DNA of 64,000 nucleotides from Sporofaciens musculi (GTDB taxonomy: Bacteria; Bacillota; Clostridia; Lachnospirales; Lachnospiraceae), in the NCBI RefSeq assembly GCF_009830285.1, contig NZ_WUQX01000001.1:3658501-3722500 (forward strand), in the 5' to 3' direction. The position numbers and the translations under genes were made by a program. Positions 1 to 9,737 of the stretch are shown here, one piece after another. The first letter of the stretch is position 1. Every line of letters begins with the position of its first letter. Under the pieces are notes generated by a model, which had not been told where the DNA came from, made no database searches, and was given only the letters and a program-made list of their open reading frames with translations.

Positions 1-737
1 ACGGAATCGAGGTTCAGCATGCAACTGACCTTTCTCACTCCATCCTACAGGATATGCAGGATAGTAATGCCAAGATGGGCTTACTGGTGGAGTCCGTAGA
101 TGAGATTAATAAGTCGTCTCAAAAGATTGCCAATGTTATCAAATTAATCGACGACATTGCATTCCAGACGAATATTCTTGCATTGAATGCCGCTGTAGAA
201 GCCGCCCGCGCCGGTGAAGCCGGAAAGGGCTTTGCGGTAGTTGCAGACGAGGTGCGTGTCCTTGCCCTTAAGAGTGCGGACGCAGCCAACGAGAGTAAAC
301 AGTTGATTGAGGCTACTATGCGTGCAACAAAGGATGGAAGCCAGATTAGTTCAGAAGCATTCGATACCTTCCAGCATGTTGTGGATGACCTTGACAGTAT
401 TATTGAAACAGTAAATAACATTTCAAATTCATCACAAAAACAGGAGGATGCGATTTCAAGGATTCATGAGCAGGTTGAATTTATCAATGAATCTATTACC
501 TCCAACCTGTCTGTAAACGAAGAAGCCGCTGCCGCAAGCAGCGAGATGCGAGAGGACGCAAGGTTGCTTGAGGAGGAGATGAACCAGTTCAATCTTCGCC
601 AGAGAAAGATGGGCCATGCATATATTCCGCCGGAGAAGCGTAATGACGAAGAATTTATCCGTCAGGCTAATGAAAATTACCAGAAATCTCTTAAGACTGG
701 TCAGTATACTCCTCTGGATACGAAAAATAATAAATAA
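1..737 (+). CDS. Methyl-accepting chemotaxis protein, C-terminal part (5' end outside window)
   Basis: This is the cytoplasmic signalling domain of a chemoreceptor. The frame is open to the left edge, so the N-terminal sensor and membrane parts lie outside. The near-invariant hairpin tip is visible ([20 protein letters not shown], then [16 protein letters not shown]), which is the CheA/CheW contact region in this family. Heptad-rich coiled coil follows on both sides. The tail (after about residue 190 of the visible part) is charged and lacks a recognisable CheR/CheB-tethering pentapeptide. Ligand cannot be inferred without the N-terminus. A hairpin terminator follows 18 bp after the stop, and the next gene is convergent. 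Confidence 0.93.
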   Translation, partial: GIEVQHATDLSHSILQDMQDSNAKMGLLVESVDEINKSSQKIANVIKLIDDIAFQTNILALNAAVEAARAGEAGKGFAVVADEVRVLALKSADAANESKQLIEATMRATKDGSQISSEAFDTFQHVVDDLDSIIETVNNISNSSQKQEDAISRIHEQVEFINESITSNLSVNEEAAAASSEMREDARLLEEEMNQFNLRQRKMGHAYIPPEKRNDEEFIRQANENYQKSLKTGQYTPLDTKNNK

Positions 738-754
738 AAAATTTGCATTACATA

Positions 755-777
755 AGGGGCTGTCTGTGACAGCCCCT
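755..777. terminator. Hairpin terminator between convergent genes
   Basis: A perfect 9-bp stem (GGGGCTGTC / GACAGCCCC) with a 3-nt loop and an extra A-T pair sits between the stops of the chemoreceptor (+) and the GHKL kinase (-). The T-richness after it is modest on the plus side and better on the minus side (TTATGTAATGCAAATTTTTTA), so it probably serves both genes. Confidence 0.75.
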
Positions 778-787
778 CCTAATTTTA

Positions 788-2086
788 CTAAATTTTCATT
801 CTTTCTTTCAACGAATGGCAGGATATCATCACATCCAACACAAAGCTCCCATCCTCCGTATAACAGAGCATGTCCCCGCCAAGTCTGCCTGCCGCCTCCT
901 GCACAGTCACAAGTCCAAATCCATGATCATCTCCCGCCTTATCCGTGGCAGGTATCTTCCCCTTTTCCACATGCAGGTCATTCCGACAACGATTCTGTAT
1001 CCGTATTGTGAGATACTTCTTATTGTACTTCATCTGCACAAATATTTCGCGTTTCTCTGCGTCCAGCGTTTCCAACGCATCGCAGGCATTTTCCAGCCCA
1101 TTCGACAAAATCTGACACAACTCCATATATGGAAGTTCTTCTTCCCCTGCCTGTATATCAATGGTAAGCTTTGTCCCTAGTTCCTCCAGCTTTGCGAAAT
1201 GCTGAACAAATACTGCATTGATGTATGGGTTAGCACAAAACTGTCCATACGCGGCGTCCATCTCTGTCTCCACACCTTTTAAATACGCCAGCGCCTCTTT
1301 AGTCTTCCCTGCTGCAAGCAGGCCCGAAAGCGTGACTGTATGTCCCTTCATGTCATGCTTCATCCTTCGTATACGCTGCTGGTTCTCAAGCTGCGCCTTC
1401 AGCATGTTCTTCTGCTCTTGCAGGATACGCTCACTTTGCTGCTTCCGGTAAAGCAAAAGCTGTCTGTAGAGAGACGTAAAAATCGTTCCATAGACAAATA
1501 CCATCAATACCAGTACCAGTATACATAAAAGCAGATCTTCCGGCCGGTTGACAATATTCGTGGGATACTGTACTGTTACCACCAACAGAAGATAGTACAG
1601 CATCGTCATGCCTGCAAAAACTCCCCATCCCTTTTTCACAGAATCCTGCAGCTCCAGATATGGCTTTCTCAAATACCGCCACACCAGATACTCAAGAAGG
1701 GGAAACGCAAGCAGTCTGCTTACTAACAGCAATATATACTTCTCTCCACCCAGGTAATAATCCAAAATATTTGTAATTGCCATAAGCCACAGGCAAGTGG
1801 TATCCGCCAGACAGAAGGAAAGCAGGAAACGAAACCTCTTATCCGCACTCATCACATACAATAATATAAAACTGGGTATGGAGCAGGTAAACAGGAACAC
1901 CTTCCCCAAGACCTCCATACCGTATATGACCATGCCGACTCCATTTGCTAACATTAAAACGCCCATAGCGGTGTATGATGCCACTCTTATTTTCCTACTG
2001 GTAAACCGTGACCGGTAAAGCATGATAAACAGGAACACCACATGGAGCATTGCCCAAAATATTGAAATATCACGAAGTATGGTCAT
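788..2086 (-). CDS. GHKL-type sensor histidine kinase (AgrC/NatK-like)
   Basis: Membrane sensor kinase of 432 aa. Roughly the first 205 residues form about six hydrophobic segments. A coiled linker follows, then an H-box (RRMKHDMKGH, phospho-acceptor probably His244), an N-box (LSNGLENACDAL) and a G-box (DHGFGLVTVQEA) of the GHKL/HATPase_c_5 type used by AgrC-like peptide sensors. The start codon is only 2 bp after the prfA stop, so it is the last gene of the rpmE-DUF1385-prmC-prfA transcript. No LytTR-type response regulator lies next to it, so it is an orphan here. The signal is unknown. Confidence 0.85.
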   Translation of the reverse strand: MTILRDISIFWAMLHVVFLFIMLYRSRFTSRKIRVASYTAMGVLMLANGVGMVIYGMEVLGKVFLFTCSIPSFILLYVMSADKRFRFLLSFCLADTTCLWLMAITNILDYYLGGEKYILLLVSRLLAFPLLEYLVWRYLRKPYLELQDSVKKGWGVFAGMTMLYYLLLVVTVQYPTNIVNRPEDLLLCILVLVLMVFVYGTIFTSLYRQLLLYRKQQSERILQEQKNMLKAQLENQQRIRRMKHDMKGHTVTLSGLLAAGKTKEALAYLKGVETEMDAAYGQFCANPYINAVFVQHFAKLEELGTKLTIDIQAGEEELPYMELCQILSNGLENACDALETLDAEKREIFVQMKYNKKYLTIRIQNRCRNDLHVEKGKIPATDKAGDDHGFGLVTVQEAAGRLGGDMLCYTEDGSFVLDVMISCHSLKERMKI

Positions 2087-2088
2087 TT

Positions 2089-3162
2089 TTAGTTATCCTG
2101 CATCTTTGTCAACTTAACTGCCTGGTCTGCCGCAATACATGCATCGATAATCTCCTGAATATCCCCGTTCATAATCTTATCCAGCTTATAAAGCGTAAGC
2201 CCAATCCTATGGTCTGTCACACGCCCCTGCGGGAAATTATAGGTACGAATCTTCTCAGAACGGTCTCCCGTTCCAATCTGGCTCTTTCTCGCCTCCGCCT
2301 CTGCATCATGCTGCTTCTGGCACTCAATATCATATAATTTTGCCCGCAGCAGCGCAAACGCCTTATCCTTATTCTGAAGCTGTGACTTCTCTGTCTGGCT
2401 GTAAATCACGATACCTGTGGGATAATGGGTCAGACGTACGGCAGAATCCGTGGTATTGACACACTGACCTCCATTTCCCGAAGCCCTCATAACATCAATA
2501 CGGATATCCTTCTCATCAATCTGGATATCCACCTCCTCAGCCTCCGGTATCACGGCCACTGTAATTGTGGAAGTGTGAATCCGCCCGCCGGACTCCGTCT
2601 CAGGCACACGCTGTACACGATGTACGCCGGACTCATATTTCATTACAGAGTAAGCGCCGTTTCCATTAATCATAAAGGTAACATTCTTCATGCCGCCGAT
2701 GCCGATTTCTTCACATTCTACCAACTCCACCTTCCAGCGCCTGCTCTCTGCATAATGCAGATACATACGGTAAATCTCTGCCGCAAATAAGGCTGCCTCG
2801 TCGCCGCCTGCGCCTGCACGAATCTCCACGATAACGTTCTTGTCGTCATTAGGGTCCTTAGGGAGAAGCAGAATCTTAAGCTCTCTTTCCAACTCCTCAA
2901 CCCTTGCCTTGGCTTCGTTTAACTCCTCCTTGGCAAGCTCACGCATCTCCTCGTCCGATTCCTCCTCCAGCATCTGAAGGCTGTCGTCGATTGCCTGTTT
3001 ACACGCCTTATATTCCTTATATGCCTCCACAATAGGAGACAGGTCGTTTTGTTCCTTCATAAGCTTCCGGAATCTTGCCTGGTCACTGGCAACGTCCGGC
3101 TCTTGAAGCTCACTTAATATTTCCTCCATACGAATGAGCAAATCTTCTAATCTATCAAACAT
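2089..3162 (-). CDS. prfA: Peptide chain release factor 1 (RF1)
   Basis: RF1 of 357 aa recognises UAA/UAG and triggers peptidyl-tRNA hydrolysis on the ribosome. The catalytic GGQ lies in [19 protein letters not shown]. The Gln is the methylation target of PrmC, encoded just upstream. The start is placed at MFDRLEDLL because an AGGAGG site lies 7 nt before it; the longer open frame would reach into prmC and has no support. One small oddity is Cys after GGQ, where many RF1s have His. Confidence 0.97.
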   Translation of the reverse strand: MFDRLEDLLIRMEEILSELQEPDVASDQARFRKLMKEQNDLSPIVEAYKEYKACKQAIDDSLQMLEEESDEEMRELAKEELNEAKARVEELERELKILLLPKDPNDDKNVIVEIRAGAGGDEAALFAAEIYRMYLHYAESRRWKVELVECEEIGIGGMKNVTFMINGNGAYSVMKYESGVHRVQRVPETESGGRIHTSTITVAVIPEAEEVDIQIDEKDIRIDVMRASGNGGQCVNTTDSAVRLTHYPTGIVIYSQTEKSQLQNKDKAFALLRAKLYDIECQKQHDAEAEARKSQIGTGDRSEKIRTYNFPQGRVTDHRIGLTLYKLDKIMNGDIQEIIDACIAADQAVKLTKMQDN

Positions 3163-3196
3163 CTTTCTTCCTCCTGGATTGTTTTTCTCATATACA

Positions 3197-3215
3197 TTAA
3201 TGGACGAAGTCCACC
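3197..3215. repeat. Short dyad repeat after prmC stop (copy 1)
   Basis: A 19-nt word (TTAATGGACGAAGTCCACC on the plus strand) that can fold as a GGAC/GTCC hairpin starts at the prmC stop codon and lies in the prmC-prfA gap. An exact reverse-complement copy is at 34834-34852. The similarity continues with small differences for about 8 further nt on the ATT side. Confidence 0.55.
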
Positions 3216-4138
3216 TACCCTCCATTGTAAATACCCGTCACCACACGGTCAAGACCTGATAAATCTTTTTTTATCTCCACATTTTCATAGCCGTAATTTT
3301 TCATCAGACCTTTTACATCCTCCCCCTGGTTAAAGCCAATCTCAAACAGCAGACTTCCCCCTGTTTTGATATGGAAAATGCTGTCCTCTATCATCCTTCT
3401 GTAAAAATACAGGCCATCCTCTTTGCCGTCCAGTGCAATTCTTGGATCATGGATACGCACCTCTGGCTGAAGTTCTTCAATATCTATTGTGGGGATGTAG
3501 GGAGGGTTCGACACGATCACATCGAATTGGGGCTTGTTTTCCACAAACTCCGTAAACAGATCCGACTGCACCCACTCAGCCTTCACATCCAGCCGCTCTG
3601 CATTTTTCCTTGCAACCTCCAATGCATCCTTTGAAATATCACATCCCTTGCCTTGTATTTCCGGACACATTTTCAGAATACTCACCAGAATACAACCGGA
3701 GCCGGTGCACATATCCAACACTTGAAGCCTTCCGTCCGACGTATTTTCTCCAAACACACTTTTGCTGCCCCTCTGACTAGCTTCCCGCTGCTTTTCACGA
3801 ATCAATTCCACTGCTTCCTCCACCAGCGTCTCCGTATCCTGGCGAGGGATTAGCACATGTTCATTCACATAAAAGGAGTATCCCATGAATTCCTGCTCTT
3901 TGGTGATATGCTGCAGCGGAATCCGTTTCTTTCGTCTTTCGATATACCCAAGATACTTTAAAGCCAGCCCTTCGTCTAATTCCCTGTATGGGTCCGCATA
4001 GTATGCCGCCCTGCTGATCCCTGCCGTATATTCCAATAGATACCATGCATCAAGAGCTGCCTCCTCAATACCGGCTTCCCTTAATGCCTCGGTTCCTTCT
4101 TCAATGGTCTGCCGCAGCGTGAAAATTCTCTGCTTCAT
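3215..4138 (-). CDS. prmC: Release factor glutamine methyltransferase
   Basis: SAM-dependent N5-glutamine methyltransferase that modifies the GGQ of release factors. The 307-aa product has the N-terminal helical domain, a class I SAM motif ([16 protein letters not shown]) and the hallmark VSNPPYIP, in which NPPY binds the target Gln. The start was chosen at MKQRIFTLR, with GGAGAG 4-5 nt upstream; an extended frame exists but would overlap DUF1385 even more. It overlaps the upstream DUF1385 gene by 38 bp and is followed by its substrate gene prfA, the usual clostridial order. Confidence 0.95.
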   Translation of the reverse strand: MKQRIFTLRQTIEEGTEALREAGIEEAALDAWYLLEYTAGISRAAYYADPYRELDEGLALKYLGYIERRKKRIPLQHITKEQEFMGYSFYVNEHVLIPRQDTETLVEEAVELIREKQREASQRGSKSVFGENTSDGRLQVLDMCTGSGCILVSILKMCPEIQGKGCDISKDALEVARKNAERLDVKAEWVQSDLFTEFVENKPQFDVIVSNPPYIPTIDIEELQPEVRIHDPRIALDGKEDGLYFYRRMIEDSIFHIKTGGSLLFEIGFNQGEDVKGLMKNYGYENVEIKKDLSGLDRVVTGIYNGG

Positions 4139-5036
4139 ATGCTCTCCAATCAAATACTGCCTCAACCGCCTGGATTGCCACCTCAATCATACCGTCGTCA
4201 GGCTCTTTTGTCGTAATCTTCTGAATCGCAAGTCCTGGTTTACTGAACAGGTTGACGATAGGATTCTCGCTGCGCCCCGCCAGCTTCAAAAACTCATAGG
4301 ATATTCCTGCAATCACTGGGAGCAAGGCAATCCGGATTACAATCCGCATAACCGGCGTCTCTGCCCGTACCAGAACCAGCATAATAATACTGATTGCAAG
4401 CACCAGAAACAAAAAGCTGGTTCCGCACCGCTTATGCTGCCTGGAGCTGCTTCTCACATTCTCCACGGTCAGCGGCAGTCCATGCTCGATACAGTTGATA
4501 CACTTATGCTCTGCGCCATGGTACATGAAAGTCCGCTGGATATCCTCCATCCGCGAAATCAGCAGCACATACAGCACAAAAATCCCAATCCGCACAAAAC
4601 CTTCAATCACAGTGCGAAGGCTATAAGACGGTATATATTTTTCCAGCAAAGAAGACAGAAAATAGGGAAGCACCATGAAAATAGCAATGGCCATCACAAT
4701 GGAAAACGCCACCGTCACCCCCATCATCAGGCTCTCGTTCTTCTCCTGCTTCTTGGCCTCCTTCTCTGTCATCTCTTTTTCTTCTTCCTCCTCGAAGAAG
4801 CTGGCGGAATAGGTCAGCGTCTTCATTCCAAGCACCATGGAGTCTATAAAATTAAAGACTCCCCGAATAAATGGAATCTCTGTAAGCTTCCTCCACCTGT
4901 GAACAATGCTCTTATACGATTCCTTGCTCACAAGGATCTCCCCGTCAGACTTGCGGATAGCCACCGCATAATCATCCTTATGCTTCATCATAATGCCTTC
5001 TAACACAGCCTGACCGCCTATATTTGATGATTTCAT
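4101..5036 (-). CDS. DUF1385 membrane protein (YqhQ-like)
   Basis: Conserved Firmicute membrane protein of 311 aa. It begins with the family signature GGQAVLEGIMM, has a charged stretch near residues 85-100 (FFEEEEEKEMTEKEAKK), then about four hydrophobic helices. The middle segment YHGAEHKCINCIEHGLPL carries conserved His/Cys residues. Molecular function is not established for the family. Its place before prmC and prfA and after rpmE is the widespread clostridial arrangement and suggests co-transcription. Confidence 0.88.
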   Translation of the reverse strand: MKSSNIGGQAVLEGIMMKHKDDYAVAIRKSDGEILVSKESYKSIVHRWRKLTEIPFIRGVFNFIDSMVLGMKTLTYSASFFEEEEEKEMTEKEAKKQEKNESLMMGVTVAFSIVMAIAIFMVLPYFLSSLLEKYIPSYSLRTVIEGFVRIGIFVLYVLLISRMEDIQRTFMYHGAEHKCINCIEHGLPLTVENVRSSSRQHKRCGTSFLFLVLAISIIMLVLVRAETPVMRIVIRIALLPVIAGISYEFLKLAGRSENPIVNLFSKPGLAIQKITTKEPDDGMIEVAIQAVEAVFDWRAYEAENFHAAADH

Positions 5037-5108
5037 AATTTATAATAACTCCTTTGCATATATAGAAAAAGGTTGAGATCATACAACCTCAACCCGATAC
5101 CTGCAATC

Positions 5109-5312
5109 TTATTTACCCATTCCGTATTTCTTATTGAACTTATCAACACGACCGCGAGCCTGAGCTGCCTTCTGCTGTCCTGTATAGAATGGGTGGCACT
5201 TGGAACAGATCTCCACGTGGATATCTTCTTTTGTAGAACCTGTCACAAACGTGTTGCCACAGTTACAAGTTACAGTTGCCTGATGATATGTTGGATGTAT
5301 TCCTTCTTTCAT
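5109..5312 (-). CDS. rpmE: 50S ribosomal protein L31 (zinc-binding form)
   Basis: Ribosomal protein of 67 aa, starting [11 protein letters not shown]. Four cysteines (Cys16, Cys18, Cys36, Cys39) form the zinc site of the C+ paralogue. The ATG at 5312 is used because AGAGGTG lies 6 nt upstream; the in-frame GTG three codons earlier overlaps this site. It heads the transcript rpmE-DUF1385-prmC-prfA-kinase from a promoter overlapping the end of rho. Confidence 0.97.
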   Translation of the reverse strand: MKEGIHPTYHQATVTCNCGNTFVTGSTKEDIHVEICSKCHPFYTGQQKAAQARGRVDKFNKKYGMGK

Positions 5313-5433
5313 GATCTTCACCTCTTCTTTATTACGTCATATGCTGTCAGCAGACTTCACTAGCAATGTCCGGTTACTATTGAGAAGCCTGTACCGTCAG
5401 CTATGCATTTCTTATTATCTAAACAGCGTTGTT

Positions 5434-5462
5434 ATTGTACCACAAAAACGAGACGTTGTCTA
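5434..5462 (-). promoter_or_regulatory. Probable sigma-A promoter of rpmE
   Basis: On the minus strand TAGACA (5457-5462) and TACAAT (5434-5439) are separated by 17 nt, about 120 nt before the rpmE start. The -35 box overlaps the rho stop codon, so rpmE can be expressed apart from rho. Confidence 0.5.
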
Positions 5463-6797
5463 TATTATTTTTGTCTTTTTTACCATTTGGATTAACTCTG
5501 CATTATTGCGGGTCCTGCTGTACATATTCAGGATATTCTCTACTGCTTCATCCGCACGCATACCATTAAGAGCGCGGCGCATAGTGTCAACCGCCTCCTG
5601 CTCCTCCCTGGACAGAAGCAAATCTTCCCTTCTGGTTCCAGACTGTGGGATATCGATTGCAGGAAATACTCTCTTTTCGGATAACTTTCGGTCTAATACC
5701 AGCTCCATGTTGCCGGTTCCTTTAAACTCCTCATAGATAACGTCGTCCATCTTGCTCCCTGTGTTGACGAGAGCCGTGGCCAAGATGGTAAGGCTCCCTC
5801 CGCCGCGCATGTTTCTCGCCGCTCCAAAGAATCTCTTTGGCATGTGCAGCGCCGCCGGATCAAGACCGCCGGACAGTGTTCTTCCTGACGGCGGAACCGT
5901 TAGGTTATATGCCCTTGCCAGACGTGTAATACTGTCTAAAAGAATCATCACGTCCTTTTTATGTTCTACCAGACGCTTCGCGCGCTCAATTACCATCTCC
6001 GACACACGCTTATGATGCTCTGGCAATTCGTCAAATGTAGAGTAGATAACTTCCACGTTGTCCCCTTCGATGGTCTCCTTGATGTCCGTGACCTCCTCCG
6101 GGCGCTCATCAATTAACAGAATCAAAAGATGAATCTCCGGATTATTCTTCCGAACAGACAGCGCCACCTGCTTAAGCAGGGTTGTCTTACCTGCTTTCGG
6201 CGGAGAAACAATCATGCCTCGCTGACCTTTCCCTATGGGCGACAGAAGATCCACAATCCGCATGGCAGTGCTTGTCTTGCCGCACTCCATCCTAAGCCGC
6301 TCATCCGGAAAGATTGGCGTCATGTCTTCAAAATTCGTCCTCCGCATGGCCCTCATTGGGTCTATGTTATTAATCTTAGTCAAATATAATAAAGCGCTAA
6401 ACTTCTCCTGCTGCGTCTTGATTCGTGTATTTCCTTCCAATATATCCCCTGTCTTTAAATTAAACTTACGAATCTGCGACGGTGACACGTACACGTCATT
6501 CTCCCCTGGCAGATAGTTCGCACTCCGGATAAATCCATACCCGTCCGGAAGTACCTCTAAGATTCCGCATGCCGTGATTCCGCTGTCCAGCCTGTCTATA
6601 TCATGAACCTCTTTATCTCCTGTATTTGCAGACATCTCTTTTACCTGTTCTCTTGACGCCTGCTTCTCCTTCTCGTCTTCTTCTAACATACGCTCAATCA
6701 ACTCTGCTTTCTTCATTGTCGATATTCCTTTTATGCCTCTTGCTTTGGCAAGGTCTTTGAGTGTAGATAAAGGTAATGATTCATACTTTTCTCTCAT
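5460..6797 (-). CDS. rho: Transcription termination factor Rho
   Basis: Hexameric RNA helicase that terminates transcription. The 445-aa product has an N-terminal Rho helix-turn ([21 protein letters not shown]), a charged linker, the cold-shock RNA-binding fold ([15 protein letters not shown]...[13 protein letters not shown]), Walker A ([13 protein letters not shown]), Walker B ([13 protein letters not shown]), and the Q-loop/R-loop region ending [11 protein letters not shown]. Length and motifs are normal, without a large insertion. It is preceded by a leader of about 120 nt. Confidence 0.98.
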   Translation of the reverse strand: MREKYESLPLSTLKDLAKARGIKGISTMKKAELIERMLEEDEKEKQASREQVKEMSANTGDKEVHDIDRLDSGITACGILEVLPDGYGFIRSANYLPGENDVYVSPSQIRKFNLKTGDILEGNTRIKTQQEKFSALLYLTKINNIDPMRAMRRTNFEDMTPIFPDERLRMECGKTSTAMRIVDLLSPIGKGQRGMIVSPPKAGKTTLLKQVALSVRKNNPEIHLLILLIDERPEEVTDIKETIEGDNVEVIYSTFDELPEHHKRVSEMVIERAKRLVEHKKDVMILLDSITRLARAYNLTVPPSGRTLSGGLDPAALHMPKRFFGAARNMRGGGSLTILATALVNTGSKMDDVIYEEFKGTGNMELVLDRKLSEKRVFPAIDIPQSGTRREDLLLSREEQEAVDTMRRALNGMRADEAVENILNMYSRTRNNAELIQMVKKTKII

Positions 6798-6916
6798 ATA
6801 TATATCCTTTCATGTATTTATTTTTCCACATATACAAATATCTGACATACCAATATCCATATATTTTTTCCCTGGGATATGAGGGGCCTGAACTGACCCA
6901 GTTGGAATTAAATGTT

Positions 6917-6945
6917 ATTATACTACATTTACCCAAAATTTAAAA
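6917..6945 (-). promoter_or_regulatory. Possible rho promoter
   Basis: On the minus strand a perfect TATAAT (6917-6922) has TTTTAA 17 nt upstream (6940-6945). The resulting leader of about 115 nt contains a CTGGG/CCCAG inverted repeat. Rho genes are often autoregulated through their leader, but nothing here proves it. Confidence 0.4.
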
Positions 6946-6954
6946 GCCTTTTTA

Positions 6955-6984
6955 TTGATTTGCTCTTATAAGAATGATATTATA
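6955..6984 (+). promoter_or_regulatory. Possible promoter of the radical SAM/DUF4364 genes
   Basis: TTGATT (6955-6960) and TATTAT (6979-6984) are 18 nt apart, upstream of the gene starting at 7067. The -10 region lies inside an inverted repeat described separately. Confidence 0.35.
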
Positions 6985-7020
6985 GTAATATCGTTCAGTG
7001 AAAAGCTGGGTAACGATATT
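6976..7020. repeat. Nested inverted repeats over the putative promoter (operator candidate)
   Basis: Two dyads share one arm. GATATTA/TAATATC (6976-6982 and 6986-6992) is a perfect 7-bp palindrome with a 3-nt centre, and AATATCGTT (6988-6996) pairs with AACGATATT (7012-7020). This covers the -10 and the start of transcription, as an operator would. Confidence 0.4.
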
Positions 7021-7066
7021 TACCATGAACACATTTCACAGTATTTAAAAGGGCGGTTGATTTGAT

Positions 7067-7999
7067 ATGGCTGTCTTCTGGGGAGACGAGAGATATTATT
7101 CTCTGAACCACTACCTAAAACAGACCTTCGGGGAAAAACTTTATAAAATCTCACTGAATGGGGGTATGACCTGCCCGAACCGCGACGGTACTCTTGGAAG
7201 CCGGGGCTGTATCTTCTGCAGTGCAAAAGGCTCAGGGGATTTTGCTGAAGACGGCCGGCTTTCCGTCACGGAGCAGATTACACAAGGTAAGGCCCAGGCT
7301 GCCAGAAAATATTTTGGCAGCTCATATATCGCCTATTTTCAGGCATATACCAATACCTACGCCCCCGTCCCTCGCCTGCGGGAGCTGTTTTTTGAAGCCA
7401 TTCGTCATCCAGATATCCGCATCCTGGACATTGCCACCCGTCCGGACTGTCTTGGAGGGGATGTGCTGGAATTATTGGACGAGCTGAACCAAATCAAACC
7501 TGTGTGGGTGGAGTTGGGACTACAGACCATCCATCCAAATACAGCCGCTTTAATCCGAAGGGGTTATGAACTTTTGGTATTTGAACAAGCGGTTCACAGT
7601 CTGCGCCTCCTTGGGATACCGGTTATCGTTCACACCATCCTGGGGCTTCCCCATGAGGATATGGAGCATCAGCTTGCAACCGTCAGATACTTGAACACTC
7701 TGGATATCCAGGGTGTAAAATTTCAATTATTACATATATTAAAACATACGGACCTCGCTGTCTATTACCGCGAGCATCCCTTCCACCTTCCAGACATGGA
7801 GGAGTACTTCGGGATGGTGGGGAAATGTCTGTGCGCCTTACGGCCCGATATTGTGGTACACAGGCTGACCGGAGACGGCCCGAAGCCTCTCCTCATTGCC
7901 CCGCTGTGGACAGGAAATAAACGCCAGGTGCAAAATGGTCTGCGGGCATATCTAAAAGAGCAGGATATCTGGCAGGGAAAGGAAGGATACGATGGATAA
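7067..7999 (+). CDS. TIGR01212 family radical SAM protein (YhcC/YtqA-like)
   Basis: Radical SAM enzyme of 310 aa with an Elp3-like fold. The cluster-binding cysteines are spaced atypically (CPNRDGTLGSRGCIFC), which is the family hallmark. Downstream motifs include TRPDCLGGDVLELL and ELGLQTIHPNTAALIRRGY. Its reaction is not known from sequence; the family has been linked to tRNA or sulfur metabolism in other bacteria, which is inference. The stop overlaps the next gene by 8 bp, so the two are translationally coupled. Confidence 0.9.
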   Translation: MAVFWGDERYYSLNHYLKQTFGEKLYKISLNGGMTCPNRDGTLGSRGCIFCSAKGSGDFAEDGRLSVTEQITQGKAQAARKYFGSSYIAYFQAYTNTYAPVPRLRELFFEAIRHPDIRILDIATRPDCLGGDVLELLDELNQIKPVWVELGLQTIHPNTAALIRRGYELLVFEQAVHSLRLLGIPVIVHTILGLPHEDMEHQLATVRYLNTLDIQGVKFQLLHILKHTDLAVYYREHPFHLPDMEEYFGMVGKCLCALRPDIVVHRLTGDGPKPLLIAPLWTGNKRQVQNGLRAYLKEQDIWQGKEGYDG

Positions 8000-8504
8000 A
8001 CCTCTCAAACTATATAAGCTGATTATTCTGTATATATTAAATAAGGTGGATTTTCCCCTGACAAATGCTCAGATCTCAGAATTTATACTGGAGGAAGGGT
8101 ATACAACTTATTTTAAACTCCAACAGGCCATCTCGGAGCTGGTGGAGGCCAATTTGGTGCGGGAGGAATCTACTCATAACCGAACCTTCTACCACATCAC
8201 GGAGGAGGGGACTGAGATTGTCTATTACTTCCGTAACGATATTTCTTCCGCCATCCAAAAGGATATCAATGAGTTTTTGAAAAAGAAGAAATACGAGCTT
8301 AAGAATGAGGTTTCGGTAAAATCTGACTATTACCGAAACCCAAACGGAGAATATTCGGTAAAATGTCAGGTTATTGAGCAGCGTTTTCCGCTGATTGACT
8401 TGACTGTAACCGCCCCCACAGAGGCAGAGGCAGAGACGATTGCACATAATTGGACGAAAAAGAATCAGGAGATTTATGCGTTAATTATGTCAAAACTATT
8501 ATAA
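7992..8504 (+). CDS. DUF4364 winged-helix protein
   Basis: Cytoplasmic 170-aa protein with an N-terminal winged helix (residues about 8-75, KLIILYILNKVDFPLTNAQI and VREESTHNRTFYHITEEG) resembling PadR/MarR-type DNA-binding folds, followed by a dimerisation-like alpha/beta tail. The family is common in Clostridia without known regulon. It overlaps the radical SAM gene by 8 bp. Confidence 0.82.
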   Translation: MDKPLKLYKLIILYILNKVDFPLTNAQISEFILEEGYTTYFKLQQAISELVEANLVREESTHNRTFYHITEEGTEIVYYFRNDISSAIQKDINEFLKKKKYELKNEVSVKSDYYRNPNGEYSVKCQVIEQRFPLIDLTVTAPTEAEAETIAHNWTKKNQEIYALIMSKLL

Positions 8505-8558
8505 GACATACGCCCAGGACATAGTATAACAAATTAAATTCAGGAGAAGCATTATCTT

Positions 8559-9110
8559 ATGAAAGCAAAAAAATTAGGTGAATTATACGTTAGTTTTTTT
8601 AAAATCGGCGGTCTGACCTTTGGCGGCGGGCTTGCCATGCTGCCTATGCTGCAGCGTGAGGTGGTACAAAAGTACGGCTGGTGTACAGAAGAAGAACTTC
8701 TGGATATCTACGCCATCGGACAGTGTACCCCTGGGATTATTGCGGTCAATACCGCTACTTACGTAGGCTATCAGCAGGCCGGTTTCTTAGGCAGCGTAGC
8801 CGGAACTCTGGGGATGGTGTCCCCGTCGCTGATTATCATCTGTCTGGTTGCGTCCATTTTACAGAATTTCATCCATACGCCAGTAGTGCTTCATGCGCTG
8901 GCGGGCATCCGGATCGTGGTCTGTGCTCTGATGCTGAACACTGTATTTACCATGGCGAAAAAAGGTATTGTAGATAAGCTGGGCGCCGTAGTATTTCTGG
9001 CCGCATTTGTGCTGGCCTGTTTTACTCCCATTCCCACCGCTGTGGTTATCGTCCTTTCCGGCATCACGGGGATCGCCGCTAAGCATATGGAAAGGAGGCG
9101 GTCCGCATGA
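8559..9110 (+). CDS. Chromate transporter family protein, first half-subunit
   Basis: Membrane protein of 183 aa belonging to the short-chain CHR family. The conserved FGGGLAMLPMLQREVV segment is at residues about 22-37, followed by YAIGQCTPGIIAVNTATYVGY and four to five hydrophobic helices. Short CHR proteins occur as adjacent pairs that together replace the single long ChrA. The role is probably anion (chromate-like) export, but the physiological substrate in gut anaerobes is unknown. It overlaps the second half-gene by 4 bp. Confidence 0.9.
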   Translation: MKAKKLGELYVSFFKIGGLTFGGGLAMLPMLQREVVQKYGWCTEEELLDIYAIGQCTPGIIAVNTATYVGYQQAGFLGSVAGTLGMVSPSLIIICLVASILQNFIHTPVVLHALAGIRIVVCALMLNTVFTMAKKGIVDKLGAVVFLAAFVLACFTPIPTAVVIVLSGITGIAAKHMERRRSA

Positions 9111-9661
9111 TTTATCTGATTCTTGCATATGAATTCTTTAAAATCGGTCTGTTTTCCATTGGAGGAGGCATGGCGACTCTGCCCTTTCTGATGGATTTGG
9201 CCAACAAATATGATTGGTTTACTGTAAGTGAGCTTACGAATATGGTGGCCATCAGCGAGAGTACGCCTGGTCCTGTGGGGATTAATATGGCCACTTATGC
9301 GGGATATAACGCTGCCGGAGTCCTTGGGGCGATTGTGGCGACTCTGGCCCTCACGGCCCCTGCATGGATTATTATTATATTGATTGCAAAGTTTCTGGAG
9401 AATTTCAGTGAAAATGCCAATGTGAAGGCTGCGTTCTATGGAATTCGTCCGGCGGTTGCCGCTTTGATTGGCTATGCTGTGTGGGAGCTGCTTAAGATTG
9501 CCATTGTGGCGGTTTCAGGAGGACAGGTGCAGGTAAATCTGACCAATGTGGCGGTCTGCGGGGTGACTTTTGTACTTTTGCAGGTTAAGAAGCTTGGGAA
9601 GCTGCATCCGCTGGTTTGGATTGCGGCGGGCGCTTGTGTGGGGATTGTGCTTAAGATGTGA
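9107..9661 (+). CDS. Chromate transporter family protein, second half-subunit
   Basis: Partner of the preceding protein, 184 aa, with the same CHR signature (SIGGGMATLPFLMDLANKY, SESTPGPVGINMATYAGY). The ATGA overlap with the first half-gene indicates coupled translation in equal amounts, as expected for a heterodimer. A long hairpin follows the stop. Confidence 0.9.
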   Translation: MIYLILAYEFFKIGLFSIGGGMATLPFLMDLANKYDWFTVSELTNMVAISESTPGPVGINMATYAGYNAAGVLGAIVATLALTAPAWIIIILIAKFLENFSENANVKAAFYGIRPAVAALIGYAVWELLKIAIVAVSGGQVQVNLTNVAVCGVTFVLLQVKKLGKLHPLVWIAAGACVGIVLKM

Positions 9662-9671
9662 TGGTAAACTT

Positions 9672-9715
9672 AAACAGGAGTTGCCGGACATATTGTTTTT
9701 TGGCAACTCCTGTTT
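9672..9715. terminator. Long hairpin after the chromate transporter pair
   Basis: A perfect 14-bp inverted repeat (AAACAGGAGTTGCC / GGCAACTCCTGTTT) with a 16-nt loop lies between two convergent genes. No clean T run follows on either strand, so termination is likely but not certain. Confidence 0.6.
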
Positions 9716-9737
9716 GGGTTGGGGAATCCATAAGTGG

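Noticed and set aside
4104..5003. Long plus-strand open frame opposite the DUF1385 gene (299 codons)
   Set aside because: Antisense shadow: no ribosome-binding site, no recognisable domain, His/Gln-rich composition, and the opposite strand carries a conserved family gene.
8559..9661. Chromate transporter split by mutation
   Set aside because: Both halves carry a full CHR signature with an ATGA overlap, the normal two-gene form of short-chain CHR transporters.
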